Shown in pieces: positions 59,776 through 64,000 of a DNA stretch of 64,000 nt. The DNA is from Rotaria socialis (taxonomy: Eukaryota; Rotifera; Eurotatoria; Philodinida; Philodinidae), in contig CAJNYU010000997.1 in NCBI GenBank assembly GCA_905331475.1, forward strand, positions 1 to 64,000. Reading direction: 5' to 3'. The translations under genes and the position numbers were made by a program. Numbering within the stretch: position 1 is the first letter of the stretch; every line of letters starts with the position of its first letter. Under the pieces are notes generated by a model. It did not search any database. It was not told where the DNA came from and saw only the letters and a program-made list of their open reading frames with translations.

Positions 59776-61500
59776 TTATCCATTTCGTGTTAGAATTGGT
59801 TCCCGTACGAAGAAAATAATCGATGCAGCTATCATACTTATAAGATAAAATATAAAACAAATTCGATCAACAATAATAGCTAAAATTTTCCATTCTTCAT
59901 ATATATCATGTAAAGCTTGTGTATGAATATTTTGTTTTCTTGCATGTATTGTTAATAGTAATCGCTGACATTCAAGAATTTCATGTAGAATAGATACTTT
60001 TAAATTTTCATCATCAATTTTAGTTGGATCAAATTGCGTTTGCATTTTAAGTAATATTTGTTCAAGATTATATGTTACTGAATTTTGTTGAAGTGTTGTA
60101 TTTATTACTTCTTCATTAGAATCCTCGATTGATGTAGTCATATTTATAACAGATAATTTTAATTGAGTATCATTTGTTTTACGACGAATATTACCATTTG
60201 TATTCTCTTGATGAATTACAGATTTCTTTGTAGAAATACTCTGCTGAGGAAGATTAAAATCAAAACCAAGCCAAGGACCAATTTTGCCGATTACTATACG
60301 ACGGCACCATTGAGGTACACGTGATTTTTTAGGCCCACGATAATGAAAATTAAGAACAACGACAGTAAGAACAACAGAAATAAGTACTAATATTAGATTG
60401 ACATTAAAATAAATGCCTAGAAGTAATGGATTCATTATTTACAATGATCAAACTATATCTATTTACCAATAAGTGGAAGACTTGAGGAAGCTTTCGGTGT
60501 ATAATTTGATATGAGTTGAAGAAAAACTGTTAATGCAAGAAGAATAGTTATTGTTAGCGTTATTTTTTCACCTGAATCAGGCGGAAGCCAAAAAACAAAT
60601 AATGTTAAACAAGATAGTATTGAAAATGGAAATATCATATGATTGACATAAAATTGATAATTGCGTTTCATATTTATATGAAAAACAAGCCATAAATAAC
60701 GTTTCACCGAAGCATTCCGTACAGCTATATCATAAACATGCCATTCAGTACGAATATATTGCTTTTGTTGACGTAGATTCTGTGGTTGATGGCGAACTAA
60801 TAGTTCACTCGAGGGTCGTGACCAAGATTGAATTTCCAGCGTACAATTTTGCTTATCTAATCAAAAAAAGAAAATTTTCAATTCATAGAAACAAAAACAA
60901 ATTTTTCGGATTTCGTTCTCTTTTATACCAAAAGGGAAATAAGTAATAACAACATCACAATAAGATCGAAATACATCAGGAAAAACCCATTCAACTGTTC
61001 CATTCCAATGAACAATTAATAGATAATATTCACGTTGTTGAGAATAAGCAACTTCAGCTGAATTAAATAATACAATATCGGGTGTCCATATTTCATTTGC
61101 AGAGAAAACAGTACGATTTTGATAATTATATTCACTTGGTAACCAATGTAAATGTTCATCTTGCCATTTTAATGTAACTTGAACATTGGTTGTCATTACT
61201 TGGTTTTGTTCATCCTTAAGAAAAATTATCATATTAAAATCTATTTAACAGACATAATTTACTTACTAAGCCCATGACTTGAATAATCGTTACGTCAACG
61301 TCAACTATAGTCACAGTTGTTGTATTTATTACTGGCCGAGCTTCAGGAACATAATGATCAAGTAAAATTGACCGTAGACGAGACTCATCTGAACTGAATT
61401 GGAATCCTAAATTGTATGATGACATTTCATATTCTTCACAACTGTTTAGTCCGAAAATAATTATAACTAAGTATACTGTTTTATTAATTGTGTAAACCAC
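59776..61500 (-). CDS. Cys-loop (nicotinic-type) ligand-gated ion channel subunit
   Basis: Exons 61500-61267, 61214-60929, 60856-60467 and 60416-59776 are in phase (about 516 codons). The extracellular domain has EIWTPDIVLFNSAE and the Cys-loop CDVVITYFPFDKQNC with the canonical 13 residues between cysteines. Then M1 (HMIFPFSILSCLTLFVFWLP), PPDSGEKIT (cation-selective type), M2 (ITILLALTVFLQLIS), M3 (NLILVLISVVLTVVVLN), a ~130 aa cytoplasmic loop and M4 (DRICFIFYLISMIAASIIFF). Loop C (RNASVKRYLWLVF) lacks the vicinal Cys pair of alpha subunits, so this is a non-alpha-type or non-acetylcholine subunit. No ATG opens the first exon: a stop precedes it, but an acceptor AG at 61502 can supply a split A|TG. 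The true start exon lies upstream (see 62293-62526). Confidence 0.87.
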
Positions 61501-62292
61501 TCAGACGAGCCGCTATCATGAAGATTCACCAAGAGTCACTTAGCACTTTCTATCTTATGATTCTATATTACTGTCTCTTTTCGGTATTGTCATATGTTTT
61601 GAGAGATTGTCAAAGCATTACCAATATTAACATCAACATATGTTATTAAGTAAAAAGCGAACTATTTACAAAACAAATTCTTTCACAACAAAGTCGATTC
61701 AACGCTGAAATCTAAAATTTACATTCATTCGCTAGACTCAATATATGAATAGAAAATAATTGTACTGAAAATTCGCTAATAAACTATAATTATTTTTCAA
61801 GGATAATCGATCATAAGCGAAACATGTTATCTTATGTACTGACATTATATTGTCTTCTTGCTATACGATCGTCATTTCATTTTTTTCTTTTTTGAACTTA
61901 GTAATATCATTTTTCTATCTATTTATGCATTCATATTGATCACAAGGCTAGCATGACCAATTAATGTACTAATGCTCATCATGATTTACATCGTGAACAC
62001 AAATTTTATCTAAGGAAAAAATAAAATATAGACTATCGATTAGATAATTAAAGACTGATTTGAGACGTTTTAGAGCTATTTCATATATGTTGTTAATATT
62101 CCCACAGGCTACGTAGATGTAATTATCAGTTTTTAAGCATATGCACTTATTGATTTCTAAACATTTTACTTTAAATAACTACGGCCTGAAATACACTAGA
62201 TAGAAAATTCAACCGCTTCGATTTGTAACATCCACAAAAAATAAATAATTAATAATTAAATTTCGAAGTAGAAAACGTTCAAGTCATATTTA

Positions 62293-62526
62293 TTAGAAAA
62301 TAAAATTAACTTTGAACTTACTTTTATCATCTAGATCTGGAACATCATCATCATATCCAACTTTCTTATTTCGCCCAACTCCACCTTTGGACTTTTCTAT
62401 TCTTGGGCTTTTAAATTTCATAGAACTACTAACTAAAGCTGATGTGCCTGTTGATATGTGAGTGTAAGCATCAAATATATAATGTAGAAAAATGATTAAT
62501 AATTGAAATGAAATATTCAAATGCAT
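62293..62526 (-). CDS. Candidate 5' exon with signal sequence, upstream of the receptor gene
   Basis: An ATG-started reading frame begins with a hydrophobic leader (ISFQLLIIFLHYIF) and continues into a basic then acidic segment (KFKSPRIEKSKGG, YDDDVPDLDD). A good donor (AAAA|GTAAGT, phase 1) lies near its end at ~62322. Phase 1 fits the AG acceptor at 61502 that opens the receptor exon, which would create an A|TG Met codon there. It may be the receptor's first exon or an unrelated short ORF; the join would put a second hydrophobic stretch behind the leader, which is unusual. Confidence 0.3.
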   Translation of the reverse strand: MHLNISFQLLIIFLHYIFDAYTHISTGTSALVSSSMKFKSPRIEKSKGGVGRNKKVGYDDDVPDLDDKSKFKVNFIF

Positions 62527-63644
62527 TATTCTTTAAAATAATGGATTTCATGTAATGTCACAATTTCATTTCGATGATGTTCAATAAGTGTTAATCCATT
62601 GATGCTCTCTGTCAATTATAGTAGTTTTATCTTCCATCGTTCACATTTTCTTATTTTGAGCTAGGAATGGAGAAGGAAACGTTCCTGAAATCTATTAATG
62701 ATCGTAGAATGCATGAACGATTCAACTACATGAAGGAAAAGACAGATAGTTAGATAGAGAGAGATGGAAGAGAGGCACAGTGGGAGGAAAAGAGAAAAAA
62801 GTTAATTTAGTACTTGACACTCAATTTCTCTACGTGTTGTTATGTCTTCGTTCTCGATTCCTACGCTATATCATGCGTGTGTGTGACAAAAAAAATGATG
62901 ATAATCATGATGACGACAGTGACAGCAGTGAACAAGAAGAAAAAAAATTGTGTTGCTGAAATCCAAGACTGGACCAGAGAACAAAAATACAAAAAAAAAG
63001 AAACAGAACAGGATAGATCGAGTTAGCGAATATTTTCGATCGCTTGGTATAACAAATAGAAAACAACCACACATCTTTTTAAGGGAAAGAAAAACGAAAA
63101 ATCATTTTTACAACTACAACAACATTTGCTTTATGATGATCTTTAACAACGTTTCAGTCATTCACAATGATCATACTCTATGAAAACAAAACAAAAGAAG
63201 AACAACAATATTTGTTTTCATTGATATTAGAAAAGGTTTTTTAACTACTGCGTAGTTGATTAGTTTGTATTGCTGATTGAATTATGAATGTTATATGTCA
63301 AGTTGAATTAAATCCTTCTATTTATGATTTATATCAGTATTTTATGATTGAAAAATAAAATTGAGCATACAATAAATTTTTAAATCCAATCACTACTAAG
63401 AACTTGTTCGAGAATTCATAAATGCATTATAAACAAAATGCCAATTCAACTATATGTCACTTCAAATATTAATATTAATAAAGAATGAATATTGAATTTC
63501 TGTTTCTTTTTATTACTTTCATTTTCTCTGAAATAATGATCAAAAAACAAAAAAAGCAAAAATGAATCGTACACGGCAAATAGTTCTAAAGCAAAACAAC
63601 AGTAAACAAAACAAAAACAGTAAGAAATTCTTTTGAAATATAAT
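62527..63644. other. Intergenic upstream of the receptor gene
   Basis: Between two minus-strand genes. 62740-62800 is purine-rich (GAGAGAGATGGAAGAGAGG) and 62880-63010 is A-rich. No gene or RNA recognised. Confidence 0.4.
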
Positions 63645-64000
63645 TTATATCGATCGCTCTGTTGATGTTTGTTCATTTTGAGTTCTTGAAGATTGCTGCT
63701 GTTCAGTACTGTTTATTGATAGATCATCAACAGCGAGTTTAGTTTCCATTAGATTACTATTATTTTCAATAGTTAAACTCATTGGCACTTTTGATTCAAG
63801 CTTAGCGATAACTGTTTGTACATTTCGAATCATTTCTTTACGTTTTTCTTTTATATCGACGCTAACATCAGTTAATTCATCACAAGTTAGCATCATTTTT
63901 ACTGCTTGTTCATCAAGCAATTTATATATACGATCATCACGTGTCACACCATCAAATGCATCGACTTGCTGATTTAAATCAACTAAATTTTGTTTAATTT
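63645..64000 (-). CDS. BAG-domain co-chaperone, C-terminal part (cut by window edge)
   Basis: Open to the right edge of the window; stop at 63645-63647. About 118 residues are visible. VDLNQQVDAFDGVTRDDRIY, then LLDEQAVKMMLTCDELTDV and IKEKRKEMIRNVQTVIAKLE match the three-helix BAG domain, as in human BAG3 ([39 protein letters not shown]). BAG domains bind the Hsp70/Hsc70 ATPase domain and promote nucleotide exchange. The last ~45 residues are a Ser/Gln/Thr-rich tail. The part needed to tell BAG3/4 from other BAG proteins is outside the window. Confidence 0.75.
   Translation of the reverse strand, partial: IKQNLVDLNQQVDAFDGVTRDDRIYKLLDEQAVKMMLTCDELTDVSVDIKEKRKEMIRNVQTVIAKLESKVPMSLTIENNSNLMETKLAVDDLSINSTEQQQSSRTQNEQTSTERSI

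Overview
The window is AT-rich nuclear DNA of a small invertebrate animal. Genes are split by short GT-AG introns, mostly about 48-75 bp with a few of 0.5-0.9 kb. The gene content is metazoan: SETD4, DIPK1/FAM69, Xaa-Pro aminopeptidase, an ML-domain protein, an SK potassium channel, ELMOD3, AIG1/ADTRP, TMEM232, COX5B, ATG13, a Cys-loop receptor subunit and a BAG protein. Compact genes, tiny introns and many small terminal-inverted-repeat elements suggest a bdelloid rotifer (Rotaria or Adineta type). That assignment is inference; the sequence alone shows only an invertebrate. There is no bacterial operon, CRISPR array or phage.

Layout. 1-9.1 kb: a foldback repeat, then SETD4, a DIPK1-like gene and a coiled-coil gene, all on the minus strand. 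9.5-16 kb: a repeat nest with a nested hAT-like pair, several hairpin elements, two intact tRNA-Asp genes in inverted orientation, and an ML-domain secreted protein gene. 17.9-19.7 kb: an aminopeptidase P homologue. 19.7-26 kb: gene-poor, with a 1.4 kb long-TIR element, a damaged tRNA-Asp and a palindromic MITE. 26-28.4 kb: SK-type channel. 30.2-37.1 kb (minus): a secreted, Thr/Ser-rich mucin-like gene built from phase-1 mini-exons. 38.5-42.7 kb: a decayed MULE with a 9 bp target duplication and a TTAA (piggyBac-type) insertion, followed at once by a 1.5 kb foldback. 47-58.4 kb (plus): a gene-dense block of ELMOD3, AIG1/ADTRP, TMEM232, a duplicated TMEM232 tail, COX5B and ATG13. 59.8-64 kb (minus): a nicotinic-type receptor subunit and the C-terminus of a BAG-domain protein cut by the window edge.

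The genes are unrelated housekeeping and signalling genes and do not form one pathway. The most notable points are: (i) an aminopeptidase P homologue that keeps all five metal ligands but has lost the three catalytic histidines; (ii) a DIPK1-like protein with an intact EF-hand loop but without the usual catalytic-loop and metal-binding aspartates; (iii) the modular mucin-like gene; (iv) the dense, partly nested TIR elements, several with readable target-site duplications. I see no convincing new multi-gene system. Exon joins were made by hand from GT/AG sites, reading phase and family resemblance, without transcript data.
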